A program made the position numbers and the translations under genes. 35,758 bases of DNA from an uncultured Catenibacillus sp. Its GTDB lineage: Bacteria; Bacillota; Clostridia; Lachnospirales; Lachnospiraceae. How positions within the stretch are numbered: position 1 is the first letter of the stretch; each line of letters opens with the position of its first letter. Positions 8,307-15,701 of this stretch are shown one piece after another. Under the pieces are notes generated by a model. That model saw nothing but the letters and a program-made list of their open reading frames with translations, ran no database searches and was not told the DNA's origin. The stretch lies in the NCBI GenBank assembly GCA_934339005.1, contig CAKRHR010000027.1, positions 1 through 35,758 of the forward strand. The letters run 5' to 3'.

Positions 8307-8331
8307 ATAAGACTTCGATTAAATTTGTCAA
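8304..8331 (-). promoter_or_regulatory. Sigma-70 promoter of lrgAB
   Basis: On the minus strand TTGACA (8331-8326) and TATAAT (8309-8304) are separated by 16 nt. Both hexamers are full consensus. The start is predicted near 8297, inside the palindromic operator. Confidence 0.75.
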
Positions 8332-8468
8332 CAATAAATTTATATCATTTTCTCTAAAATGTCTGTTTCTACTTTTGTAATTTTTAATCTATTTTTGAAA
8401 TTTAAAGTTCTAGCAATGAATCTCGCTTTTGCAGGATAGAAAATCCACAGTCATTTTTCTTTTATAAC

Positions 8469-8510
8469 AAAAACAGGATAAATACATCCTATCGTTTGTA
8501 CCTATCCTGT
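8469..8510 (-). terminator. Intrinsic terminator of mgtE
   Basis: On the minus strand ACAGGATA (8510-8503) pairs with TATCCTGT (8480-8473), followed by TTTTTG. The loop is 22 nt. It lies about 57 nt past the mgtE stop. Confidence 0.65.
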
Positions 8511-8566
8511 AAAATAAAGTTATTATTTATCTTTCAATTTTTATGTGTTTTATTTTCAGCAACTTA

Positions 8567-9961
8567 TCACACAATCTTAAATATATCAATCAAAAATACA
8601 AATGCCAGTCCGTAGTAAGTCACGACTGCAACAAGGTCGTTGATGGTTGTAATCAGCGGTCCTGATGCAACGGCTGGGTCTACGTGGATTTTATGGAAGA
8701 ACATCGGAATGATCGTTCCAACAAAACTTGATATTACCATTGCAACTACAAGTGATATGCCGACACATCCTGAAAGTAGGAATGCCGGACCCCAGGCATA
8801 GCTTTTGAAGAAATGAATGTAAACGCCAAGGAAAACAAGTGCCATCACTCCAAGGAATAACCCATTGAACAGGCCAATACGCATTTCCTTAACAAGTAAT
8901 TTCAGTTTCTGCTTAATTGTCAGATTTTCATCCATAAGTACACGAATTGTAACAGCCAGTGACTGTGTACCGACATTACCTGCCATATCAAGAACAAGTG
9001 ACTGAAAACAAATCACAATCGGTAATACTGCAACCACAGATTCAAAAGCACCAACAACTGATGATACAAGCATGCCAAGGAACAATAATACTATCAGCCA
9101 TGGCAGACGTTTTTTCATACTCTGTGTTGTCTTTTCTTCTAAATCTTCCTCAGCGGTCAAACCGGCTAACTTCGCGTAGTCATCGCCCATCTCATCATCA
9201 ACGAGTTCGACAACGTCTGCAGATGTGATGATACCTGCGATTTTGCCTTCTTCATTTAATACAGGCAGAGAATCTTCTGCGTATTCGATGATTCTGTCGA
9301 TACAGTCACTGATTTTCTCATGACCCATTACATATGGATAGGAACGGCTGATGATGCTGTCCAGTTTAACATATTCTCTGGCAACAATCAGGTCTTTCAA
9401 ATCCATCGCACCGTAGTATTTTTCTTCTTCATCCACAACATAAATCGTAGAAATGTTGTCATTCTCACCGGCCTGTTTGACAAGCTCACTCATTGCCTGA
9501 CGCACCGTCAAATCATTTCGGATGCAAATGTAATTGGTCGTCATGCAGCTACCGATTTCGTCTTCATCGTAAGACCAGAGCAGTCGAACATCTTCACCGG
9601 CATCCTCATCCAGACGCTTGACGATTTCGTGCTTTGTGGATTCTTCCAAATCCTCCAGAATATCTACCGCATCGTCAGAATCCATCTGAGATACAACCTG
9701 TGCTGCTTTATCCAGTGATAATTCTTTGAAATAAGGTTCTGCGTCATCCAGATATGTGAATATCTCCGCAACCCTTTGAACACCAAGTACTTGATATAAC
9801 TTCCGACGTTCCTCTGCTGTCAGTTCTGTGATTGCTTCCGCAATATCGTTTTCATGATAATCGGATAAGCGTTCTAAAAGTTCCTTGTCATTCAAATGAC
9901 TGCGTATAAGTTTTACAATTTCTTCTACATAGTTGTCTAATCCAAGATTCTTTGGTTCCAT
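8567..9961 (-). CDS. mgtE: Magnesium transporter MgtE
   Basis: 464 residues with the complete MgtE layout: an N-terminal MgtE_N superhelical domain (about 20-125, repeated acidic helices such as DKAAQVVSQMDSDDAVDIL), two CBS domains (about 130-255), a plug helix, and five membrane helices (about 285-464) with the pore signature DMAGNVGTQSLAVTIR. It is a Mg2+-gated Mg2+ channel/importer in the cytoplasmic membrane; the N and CBS domains bind Mg2+ and close the pore when Mg2+ is high. ATG 9961 has AGGAGG 5 nt upstream. The gene is monocistronic, with its own promoter about 560 nt upstream, a long leader carrying a small ORF, and its own terminator. No M-box consensus could be recognised in the leader. 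Confidence 0.95.
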   Translation of the reverse strand: MEPKNLGLDNYVEEIVKLIRSHLNDKELLERLSDYHENDIAEAITELTAEERRKLYQVLGVQRVAEIFTYLDDAEPYFKELSLDKAAQVVSQMDSDDAVDILEDLEESTKHEIVKRLDEDAGEDVRLLWSYDEDEIGSCMTTNYICIRNDLTVRQAMSELVKQAGENDNISTIYVVDEEEKYYGAMDLKDLIVAREYVKLDSIISRSYPYVMGHEKISDCIDRIIEYAEDSLPVLNEEGKIAGIITSADVVELVDDEMGDDYAKLAGLTAEEDLEEKTTQSMKKRLPWLIVLLFLGMLVSSVVGAFESVVAVLPIVICFQSLVLDMAGNVGTQSLAVTIRVLMDENLTIKQKLKLLVKEMRIGLFNGLFLGVMALVFLGVYIHFFKSYAWGPAFLLSGCVGISLVVAMVISSFVGTIIPMFFHKIHVDPAVASGPLITTINDLVAVVTYYGLAFVFLIDIFKIV

Positions 9962-10355
9962 TACTGCCTCCTTATACTGTGTACTGCGCTACATGATTTT
10001 CAGTAGCCGTTACTTCTATATAAGTTATTCCTATAAATAGTATGAATAAAATAATTTAATCACTGTCAGAAATAAAATAATCAAGACTTAGTTCGCACTT
10101 ACACGATAAAGTACCTGTTGATTTTATTCATAAAATACTGTCTAGCCATAAAATATCAGAAACCTTCATACTTATGTAGTTTCTAACATCTCTCTTATAT
10201 AGTTTCCTTTGCTACTGCAATTCATGCAAAAAAGGTACAAAAATACACCGCCTCAGATTTCCTTCCAAAGCAGACCAATAAGTTACTGGCTGTGATGTAT
10301 AGGCTTCCGTCTGATGCGATGTCGTTTAAAGCACGCAAATATAAGGCTGTATATG
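9962..10355 (-). promoter_or_regulatory. Long untranslated leader of mgtE
   Basis: About 390 nt between the leader ORF stop and the mgtE start. It contains a weak hairpin followed by T6 (10228-10249), a GAAAC/GTTTC hairpin near 10160-10185, and AT-rich sequence before the ribosome site. I looked for M-box landmarks and did not find them. The length and strong upstream promoter indicate a regulatory leader. Confidence 0.5.
10228..10249 (-). terminator. Possible attenuator in the mgtE leader
   Basis: On the minus strand GGTGTA (10249-10244) can pair with TGTACC (10239-10234), with two G-T pairs and a TTTT loop, followed directly by T6 (10233-10228). The stem is weak alone, but its position between the leader ORF and mgtE suits conditional termination. 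Confidence 0.35.
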
Positions 10356-10378
10356 TTAGCGTAAGTTCACAAACAGCC
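10345..10378 (-). promoter_or_regulatory. Hairpin overlapping the end of the mgtE leader ORF
   Basis: On the minus strand GGCTGT (10378-10373) pairs with ACAGCC (10350-10345), with three further outer A-T pairs. The leader ORF's stop codon (10358-10356) lies inside this hairpin, so a ribosome finishing the ORF would melt it and one that drops off earlier would leave it intact. Confidence 0.4.
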
Positions 10379-10445
10379 GTATGCACAAATCTATATCAAC
10401 TTCATCGCACTGATAACTTCGTCCCGTACTATCGCAACTGTCCAT
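10356..10445 (-). CDS. Predicted 29-residue leader peptide of mgtE
   Basis: A 29-codon ORF starting at ATG 10445 with an excellent ribosome site (GGAGGTG, 6 nt spacing) about 45 nt downstream of the predicted start of the mgtE transcript. The peptide contains four Cys (residues 4, 13, 21 and one pair spaced by the acidic run), and residues 13-20 read CDEVDIDL, a dense acidic stretch. Acidic or proline-rich runs destabilise the translating ribosome in low Mg2+ in enterobacterial MgtL, which controls mgtA. An analogous Mg2+-sensing role here is inference. The stop codon lies in the hairpin at 10345-10378. No homologue was searched. It could alternatively be an unrelated small protein. Confidence 0.55.
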   Translation of the reverse strand: MDSCDSTGRSYQCDEVDIDLCIRLFVNLR

Positions 10446-10494
10446 GAAATACACCTCCGTTAAAATTCTGTATTCTGGTTTTACAACCAAACCT

Positions 10495-10523
10495 ATACTA
10501 ACCCAAAATAAATTTAAAGTCAA
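10495..10523 (-). promoter_or_regulatory. Sigma-70 promoter of the mgtE leader
   Basis: On the minus strand TTGACT (10523-10518) and TAGTAT (10500-10495) with exactly 17 nt between them. The predicted start near 10488 leaves about 30 nt to the leader ORF ribosome site and about 525 nt to mgtE. Confidence 0.65.
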
Positions 10524-10651
10524 CCCCATCCGGCAAATGTTACCTTAATTTTACATAAGGAATTTTGAGACTGAGATTTAATTTTTAAATTTTTTCTTCT
10601 CAAAGATATGTATGACCCATATAATTCTCAGTCGCCACATAATATAGTAAA

Positions 10652-10677
10652 CGGACTGCCTTTTTTATAGCAGTCCG
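10652..10677 (-). terminator. Terminator-like hairpin after the URO-D-like gene
   Basis: CGGACTGC and GCAGTCCG form a perfect 8-bp stem over a 10-nt loop, followed on the minus strand by TTTACT. It lies 46 nt after the stop codon of the URO-D-like gene. The T-run is short, so termination may be partial. Confidence 0.5.
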
Positions 10678-10722
10678 CTTACCATTCCATAATAATAAAT
10701 GTTTAAAAGTTTTAATCAAGTA

Positions 10723-11697
10723 TTATAACCAAGGACGATATTTATGACATTCATCATCTACCCAGGCACGGCGCATTGCAATACGCTCATCTTCCGGATC
10801 ACCCATGACAACTGCAAATAATGCATAGTTACCATGATTGCCATAAGTATCAATACAGCGGCGAACTTCCGCTCTGACCTGTTCTTCTGTGCAGTTATCA
10901 TAATTATGTGGTCCAAAGGAATCCCAACCACCATGTATCATAATCTTATCACCATATTGTTGCTGAACTTTTACAACATCGTTCATACTCTGCGCCATCT
11001 GCCAGATGGTTGCACCTGTTTCGATAATATCCGGCACAATCGCTTCTGCCTTGCCACACACATGATGTTCTACAATCATACCTTCTGAAACAGCTTTTTG
11101 TCCAAGCATAATTTCAAATGGTTTAATCAGCTCATTGTACATATCTTTTGAAATAAACAGACCTTCTGAAGAACATACATCATCCCCATTGACATAAATA
11201 TCCGGATGATAATATTTAGCAAATTTTTCAATTGTTTTCATCTTAAATTCTGTGTGTGCCTTAAAGAATTCATACACCTCATCCGGGTCTTCCACCATGG
11301 CAATCATAGCTTCACAAATTCCCATTAATGACTGCAGGCGATTGAAATTACCCTCCATACCAAAGCAACAAACCACTTTGTTTTCACGGTCAACATGTGC
11401 TAAATCACGTACAGCAGCTGCTTCCCAATCCATTGCATCCAAATCAGGAAAATGCACAACATCTCTCCAATCGGCAATGTCCTCCAGAATGTGCTCGCTC
11501 GGATCTGGAATTGCCTGATAGCCTGTGTCTGCAGTGACAAGCCAGTTCACACCAAACATATCACGTCCGCCCTTACCCGGAACGCCCTGATTATTTAACA
11601 ATGATGACCCCATTGGCGAGTAAGCCGAAAAAAAGTTTGGCGTCCATTCCGGTTGTTTGTGATTGTACGCTAAGAAAAAATTTTCACGTTCTGTCAT
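10723..11697 (-). CDS. Uroporphyrinogen decarboxylase-like (URO-D family) methyltransferase-type protein
   Basis: 324 residues from ATG 11697, chosen because AAGGAGG stands 9 nt upstream; the frame is open to 11745. The protein has the URO-D barrel fold typical of corrinoid methyltransferases (MtaA/CmuA group) rather than haem HemE: the conserved Zn-type element is H-x-C-G in VEHHVCGKAEAI (about residue 220), with a possible third ligand in DNCTEE. HYNGDD-like VNGDDVCSSEGLFIS is the typical loop. The substrate is unknown; a role in methyl transfer from a small metabolite is family-level inference. No corrinoid protein gene lies nearby, which is unusual for a complete methyltransferase system. 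Monocistronic. Confidence 0.75.
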   Translation of the reverse strand: MTERENFFLAYNHKQPEWTPNFFSAYSPMGSSLLNNQGVPGKGGRDMFGVNWLVTADTGYQAIPDPSEHILEDIADWRDVVHFPDLDAMDWEAAAVRDLAHVDRENKVVCCFGMEGNFNRLQSLMGICEAMIAMVEDPDEVYEFFKAHTEFKMKTIEKFAKYYHPDIYVNGDDVCSSEGLFISKDMYNELIKPFEIMLGQKAVSEGMIVEHHVCGKAEAIVPDIIETGATIWQMAQSMNDVVKVQQQYGDKIMIHGGWDSFGPHNYDNCTEEQVRAEVRRCIDTYGNHGNYALFAVVMGDPEDERIAMRRAWVDDECHKYRPWL

Positions 11698-11835
11698 AAA
11701 AAATACCTCCTTCAAAATAAGTTGTTTATAAACTCTGATTTTCAAGTCCTTTAACTGTCAAAATATTTATATTTTTTATCAGCAGTAAGGACAACTTTAT
11801 CTTATTGCTTAAATTTATTATCTTATTTTGGCATC

Positions 11836-11864
11836 AAAAAAAGTGTGCCCTGTGGCACACTTTT
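11836..11864 (-). terminator. Intrinsic terminator of the Crp/Fnr-like gene
   Basis: AAAAGTGTGCC and GGCACACTTTT form an 11-bp perfect stem over a CTGT/ACAG loop, and the minus strand runs into T7. It lies about 80 nt after the stop at 11943 and could work in both directions. Confidence 0.8.
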
Positions 11865-11942
11865 GTATTTTTTATAATATATTTTGATAATGCCAGCGGC
11901 AAAAACTCAAATCTCCATTCATATATGCACGATACTCAAAAT

Positions 11943-12626
11943 TTATTGGGGTTCATATTCCCAATATAATTCCTCAAGCCGTTTTATCTTTCGTATTTCA
12001 TAACCCCGGTCACTGCGTTCAAGCACACCCTCTGCCACAAGTTCTGCTAAAATCCTATGCAGATGTCTGTAACTGATATCTAATTTTTCTGCTGTTTTCC
12101 GAAGATTTTCTCTGAAATATCCGCAATTACCGCCAACCTGTATAATGTGTGAAACAACTTTTTGTCTTGGGTTAATCAACTTATTATGGAACTGATTTCT
12201 GGAAAAATAATTAATTTTCTCTGCAAGATTCTTCCCTATATATAACAAAAATTTTGAATCCATCAACAATTTATCCCGAAGCAACATCAAATCCAAAGCA
12301 ACAAATAAACAGGTCGTTGCTGTTTCAATAATCACTGATCTGTCTTCATATCCCAGAAATTCCATATCACCAAGAAAGATAAAGCAATCACAATATCGAA
12401 GCAGCATCTGCTCACCATTTTCTGCAGTTGCATAAACCGATAATTTTCCATCAACAAGAAAATAGGCATATTTTCGATGTTCCTTCATCTCATAAATGTA
12501 CGTCTGCCTTGGAAATCGAATCAACTTAATTCCGGAACGAATACCTGCAAAATCCGTAAAATATTCATTTATTTTGTTTTGTGCAATCATCCGTTCAAGT
12601 AATGGTTCATTTTTCACAATTTCCAT
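11943..12626 (-). CDS. Crp/Fnr-family transcriptional regulator (YeiL-like)
   Basis: 227 residues from ATG 12626 (GAGGG 7 nt upstream); an in-frame GTG at 12644 is less likely. The cNMP-binding-like beta roll covers about residues 15-125 (YFLVDGKLSVYATAENGEQMLLRY), a dimer helix follows (about 125-160), and a winged helix occupies 160-220 with NLRKTAEKLDISYRHLHRILAELVAEGVL as recognition region. The cAMP-contacting residues of true Crp are not evident, so the ligand is unknown. No Cys cluster for an Fe-S centre is seen at the N-terminus. The gene stands alone; two dyads upstream (12721-12740, 12769-12785) are possible autoregulatory sites. Confidence 0.82.
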   Translation of the reverse strand: MEIVKNEPLLERMIAQNKINEYFTDFAGIRSGIKLIRFPRQTYIYEMKEHRKYAYFLVDGKLSVYATAENGEQMLLRYCDCFIFLGDMEFLGYEDRSVIIETATTCLFVALDLMLLRDKLLMDSKFLLYIGKNLAEKINYFSRNQFHNKLINPRQKVVSHIIQVGGNCGYFRENLRKTAEKLDISYRHLHRILAELVAEGVLERSDRGYEIRKIKRLEELYWEYEPQ

Positions 12627-12720
12627 AATGTTGCCCTCTGTCACTTTTGATAAATCTAATCTTCTTATGCTTTATTTTTAATCTACTGTTATTTTATTTT
12701 TTTGTTATTGGGAGGTTACT

Positions 12721-12785
12721 GTTAAAAATGATGTTTTAACCCTATCGTAATTTATTTTATTAAATCTCTTACTTTAATTAAGTAA
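12721..12785. promoter_or_regulatory. Two small dyads upstream of the Crp/Fnr-like gene
   Basis: GTTAAAA-N6-TTTTAAC (12721-12740) and TTACTT-N5-AAGTAA (12769-12785) are perfect short inverted repeats about 46 bp apart, centre to centre, in the gap before the regulator. They could be operators, but the sequence is very AT-rich and chance is plausible. Confidence 0.3.
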
Positions 12786-12803
12786 ATTACTAACCTTTTC
12801 ATG

Positions 12804-13295
12804 TCAATAATTTTTTATATAATCAAATGCCAGTCTTTCCGTACCATCTCTTGTATCAATCAATCCGCATGGCTCAAAACCATATTTTCTAATTGCTGCC
12901 TGCATGGATTTGTTATTTTCATGGGTATCGATTCTCAGATAATCAATCTGGTTCGCGCAAAAATCAAAACATTTCTGCGCCATGCCTCTGACTTTTCCTG
13001 CAGATGCAATGCGGTGAATCGTACCATATAATTTGTCCGCGCGCCATGCACCCTGACGAATCACTTTGTATGTTGGGTCTTCACCGATAATCAGTGTAAA
13101 TGTACCAACCACTTCACCATCCTCAACACACACATAACTATTCCCGCTTTCAATGTCATTTTTAACGATGGTTTCACTTGGATAACCTTCTTCCCACTGC
13201 GTCGGATTACCATGTGTCTTCATATAAACTCTTGCCTGCGCAAATATTTCTATAATTGCAGGAATGTCTTTTTCTTCTGATTTTCTGATATTCAT
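12804..13295 (-). CDS. GNAT-family N-acetyltransferase
   Basis: 163 residues from ATG 13295, which has AGGAGA 5 nt upstream; the upstream frame extension is untranslated in my reading. The GNAT fold is shown by MNIRKSEEKDIPAIIEIF at the start, the central strand CVEDGEVVGTFTLI, the acetyl-CoA loop (IASAGKVRGMAQKCFDFC, a variant of the Q/RxxGxG/A motif), and the C-terminal motif LRIDTHENNKSMQAAIRKYGFEPCG. The substrate (small molecule, antibiotic or protein N-terminus) cannot be predicted. The downstream gap contains no clear terminator. Cytosolic enzyme, apparently monocistronic. Confidence 0.85.
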   Translation of the reverse strand: MNIRKSEEKDIPAIIEIFAQARVYMKTHGNPTQWEEGYPSETIVKNDIESGNSYVCVEDGEVVGTFTLIIGEDPTYKVIRQGAWRADKLYGTIHRIASAGKVRGMAQKCFDFCANQIDYLRIDTHENNKSMQAAIRKYGFEPCGLIDTRDGTERLAFDYIKNY

Positions 13296-13441
13296 ATAAC
13301 TCTCCTGTAGGTACCGTTTGCTTTGTTTCTTAATTTTATTAAATGTATCACATACAATTAGAGCCAAAGTATTTTTCACCTAACTTATGCCTTATTATCA
13401 TAATATCAAACGCCGCAACATTCAACACTTAGTTTCCAGGA

Positions 13442-13470
13442 ACTTGAATTAAGTGCAGCTTAATCCAAGT
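13442..13470. promoter_or_regulatory. 12-bp dyad next to the HAD gene promoter
   Basis: ACTTGAATTAAG and CTTAATCCAAGT (12-bp arms, one mismatch, 5-nt spacer) end 1 bp before the -35 box of the downstream promoter. This position suits an activator or repressor binding site. Confidence 0.4.
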
Positions 13471-13471
13471 T

Positions 13472-13502
13472 TTGACAACAGTCAGAAAATCTGGTATATA
13501 AT
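13472..13502 (+). promoter_or_regulatory. Sigma-70 promoter of the HAD phosphatase gene
   Basis: TTGACA (13472-13477), then 17 nt to TATATA (13495-13500) or 19 nt to TATAAT (13497-13502). The start is predicted near 13508, about 38 nt before the ATG. Confidence 0.65.
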
Positions 13503-13545
13503 ATTTTTATAGATTATCTAATTTGAATCAAACGAGGTGATTTTT

Positions 13546-14340
13546 ATGATTAAATTAATTGCCACCGATATTGACGGTACTTTGATTAAGGATGGTACAC
13601 TTGCTATCAATCCTGAATATATGACAGTTATTCACAAGCTCAGAGAAAAAGGAATTTTGTTTGTTGCCTGCTCGGGCAGACAATTTTCAAGCGAACAAAG
13701 AGTATTTGCACCAATTAAAGACGAACTGCTCTATGTTACAGACGGCGGCACAGTCGTGCGCACACCGAAAGATATTTTAAAAGTTTATGCTATGCCAGAT
13801 GATATATGGAAACAAATGTGTGTTATGGTCAGAAATGAAATGCCGGACTGCGATTATTTTATTGCCACACCGGACTGCTGCTATGCAGAAAACGGCAACA
13901 GTCGCATGTTTAACTGGCTTCGCGATTCCTATGGCTATCATATTTATGAAGCACCTGATCTTTTGAATTTTAAAGATAAAGATGTGATTAAATTTTCCGT
14001 ATATCACCCGACAGCCTGTGAAGCCGCATGTGCCCCATATTTCACACCTTTCTGGAAGGATAAAGTGTGTCTTGTGTCTGCAGGCAACGAATGGGTGGAC
14101 TGCACATTACAGGGTGTTTCAAAAAATACTGCCATTGAATTTGTTCAGAATTATTATGGTATCGCCCCGGAAGAAACATGTACATTCGGCGATAATTTAA
14201 ACGATATTGAGATGCTTGCACACTCCGGTTTAAGCTTTGCCGTTGCCAATGCCCGCGAGGAAGTACGTGCCGCCGCCAAAGACATCTGCCAGCCTTACTG
14301 GGAAAATGGTGTTCTGCAGATTTTGAAAAAATTTTTGTAA
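13546..14340 (+). CDS. Cof-type HAD-IIB phosphatase
   Basis: 264 residues from ATG 13546 (GAGGTG 5 nt upstream; the GTG at 13537 is part of that ribosome site). Motif I is ATDIDGT (D8, D10), motif II ACSGRQ, the conserved Lys region follows, and motif IV is TFGDNLNDIEML. The large alpha/beta C2 cap lies between motifs II and III (about residues 85-190). Family members dephosphorylate sugar phosphates, flavin or pyridoxal phosphates; the substrate is unknown. One of the only plus-strand genes, it has its own promoter, an adjacent dyad, and a terminator 4 nt past the stop. Confidence 0.87.
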   Translation: MIKLIATDIDGTLIKDGTLAINPEYMTVIHKLREKGILFVACSGRQFSSEQRVFAPIKDELLYVTDGGTVVRTPKDILKVYAMPDDIWKQMCVMVRNEMPDCDYFIATPDCCYAENGNSRMFNWLRDSYGYHIYEAPDLLNFKDKDVIKFSVYHPTACEAACAPYFTPFWKDKVCLVSAGNEWVDCTLQGVSKNTAIEFVQNYYGIAPEETCTFGDNLNDIEMLAHSGLSFAVANAREEVRAAAKDICQPYWENGVLQILKKFL

Positions 14341-14343
14341 TGT

Positions 14344-14388
14344 AAAAAACCACCCTTCCACTTTTTTCAAAGTTTCGGGGTGGTTTTT
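14344..14388 (+). terminator. Intrinsic terminator of the HAD gene
   Basis: CCACCC (14350-14355) pairs with GGGTGG (14378-14383), extended by A-U pairs, then TTTTT. Its 3' half is nearly identical to that of the small RNA at 23.1 kb. Confidence 0.75.
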
Positions 14389-14427
14389 CTATACCTTAAA
14401 CAATATCCGATAATCTGAAATATGTTT

Positions 14428-15477
14428 TTATTCTTCCTCCGGATATGTCATGTGCCACTGTTTGCGGATGTCAGTCATGATTTTCATGACATCTCTTGTA
14501 TATTCAAGGTACATGCCGTTTTCTGGACTTGCCAATAATTGCTTTACTTTCTCAGCATTTTTTGCCAGAGTTTCTGAAACATCCGCATTTCCCGATTCCG
14601 CCATCGCCACCGCATTTTCCATATCTGCAACTTCATAAGACAATGCATCTGCTGTGCAGCCATCTTCGATAGTTTCTGTTTCGCCGGTTTCTGTGTAGGT
14701 AATCACAGCTTTCTCAGCTCTTGGATATTCGTAGATTTCAACATAGCCTTTATCGAAAGCAATCGTACCACGCTTCGGCTGTTTTGCATGCAGGGATAAT
14801 ATCACAGAAGCCATTTCTTCCTCAGGATTTTTAAGCAAAATGCTCGCCTGCTCATCCACACCGGTTGGTGCATATTTGACCTGTGAAACGACCTGATCTG
14901 GTGCCGAACTCATAAACCAACGCACAAATGACAGTGCATAAACACCAATGTCTAACATGGCTCCGCCTGCAAGATTTCTATTGAAAAACCTGTTTGTCAT
15001 ATCATAATCTTTATAACTGCCAAAATTCATCTGAAGCAAACGAAGCTCACCCAAATCTCCGGAGTTCATTTTTTCTCTCAATGCTTTGTAGATTGGCATA
15101 TGATAAATAGTCATCGCCTCCGCCAAAACAACACCGTTTTCCTTTGCAAGGGCTACAGCTTCCTCAAGTTCATCGCTGTTTAATGTAATGGATTTTTCGC
15201 ATAAAACATGTTTTTTCGCTGCCAGTGCTTTGCGCAAATATTCAATATGTGTATTATGCGGTGTGGAAATATAAATAATATCTACATTCTCATCTTCAAA
15301 TACATCCTCAAGATGTTCATATACTTTCTCAATACCGTATTTTTCGGCAAATGCAACTGCCTTGCTGTGAGTGCGGTTACTCACAGAGTATAATTTCTGA
15401 CCTCTCTTTGCCAGTGCCTGCGCCAGTTCATTTGCAATGACACCACATCCAAGTGTCGCCCAACGATATGTTTTCAT
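14428..15477 (-). CDS. Gfo/Idh/MocA family oxidoreductase
   Basis: 349 residues. The N-terminal Rossmann fold is shown by WATLGCGVIANELAQAL (the GxGxxA-type NAD(P) site), then VDIIYISTPHNTHIEYLRKAL and the family signature KHVLCEKSITLN (E-K, near residues 95-96). The C-terminal substrate domain spans about 125-335, including GGAMLDIGVYALSF. These enzymes reduce or oxidise sugar or cyclitol carbonyls; trans-dihydrodiol dehydrogenase-like members have this length. Substrate unknown. ATG 15477 has AAGGGAG 9 nt upstream. A perfect dyad (15522-15539) lies in the promoter region. Cytosolic, monocistronic. Confidence 0.88.
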   Translation of the reverse strand: MKTYRWATLGCGVIANELAQALAKRGQKLYSVSNRTHSKAVAFAEKYGIEKVYEHLEDVFEDENVDIIYISTPHNTHIEYLRKALAAKKHVLCEKSITLNSDELEEAVALAKENGVVLAEAMTIYHMPIYKALREKMNSGDLGELRLLQMNFGSYKDYDMTNRFFNRNLAGGAMLDIGVYALSFVRWFMSSAPDQVVSQVKYAPTGVDEQASILLKNPEEEMASVILSLHAKQPKRGTIAFDKGYVEIYEYPRAEKAVITYTETGETETIEDGCTADALSYEVADMENAVAMAESGNADVSETLAKNAEKVKQLLASPENGMYLEYTRDVMKIMTDIRKQWHMTYPEEE

Positions 15478-15521
15478 GGTTTGTATCTCCCTTCTGTGCT
15501 ATTCCATAAAAAAAATTTATC

Positions 15522-15539
15522 TGACATTTTTCAATGTCA
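15522..15539. promoter_or_regulatory. Dyad upstream of the Gfo/Idh/MocA gene
   Basis: TGACATT-N4-AATGTCA, a perfect 7-bp-arm palindrome 45 nt before the start codon and just downstream of a TATAGT -10-like hexamer on the minus strand. Candidate repressor site. Confidence 0.4.
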
Positions 15540-15643
15540 CTATACATATATAATTTGTTGTGTTTAATTCATTTAATAACATCTATATCACTATATATTT
15601 ATTTTATCATAAAGTATTGGATATTCTTTTTCTCTTAAAATAC

Positions 15644-15680
15644 AAAAAGTCTTATTCATCTAAATGGACAAGACCTTTTG
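15644..15680 (-). terminator. Terminator of the rubredoxin-fusion gene
   Basis: AAAAGGTCTT and AAGACTTTTT on the minus strand form an imperfect stem and run into T5. It lies 22 nt after the stop at 15702 and may also act on the plus strand. Confidence 0.6.
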
Positions 15681-15701
15681 CATTTTTATATTCACACTAT
15701 T

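Noticed and set aside
10175..10228. 16-codon ORF after the T6 in the mgtE leader
   Set aside because: It has no ribosome site and starts immediately after the T-run; unlikely to be translated.
9962..10490. M-box (ykoK) riboswitch before mgtE
   Set aside because: The long leader of a Mg2+ transporter invites this call, but the GUUAGGUGAGGCUCC-type core and the three-way junction landmarks could not be found by eye.
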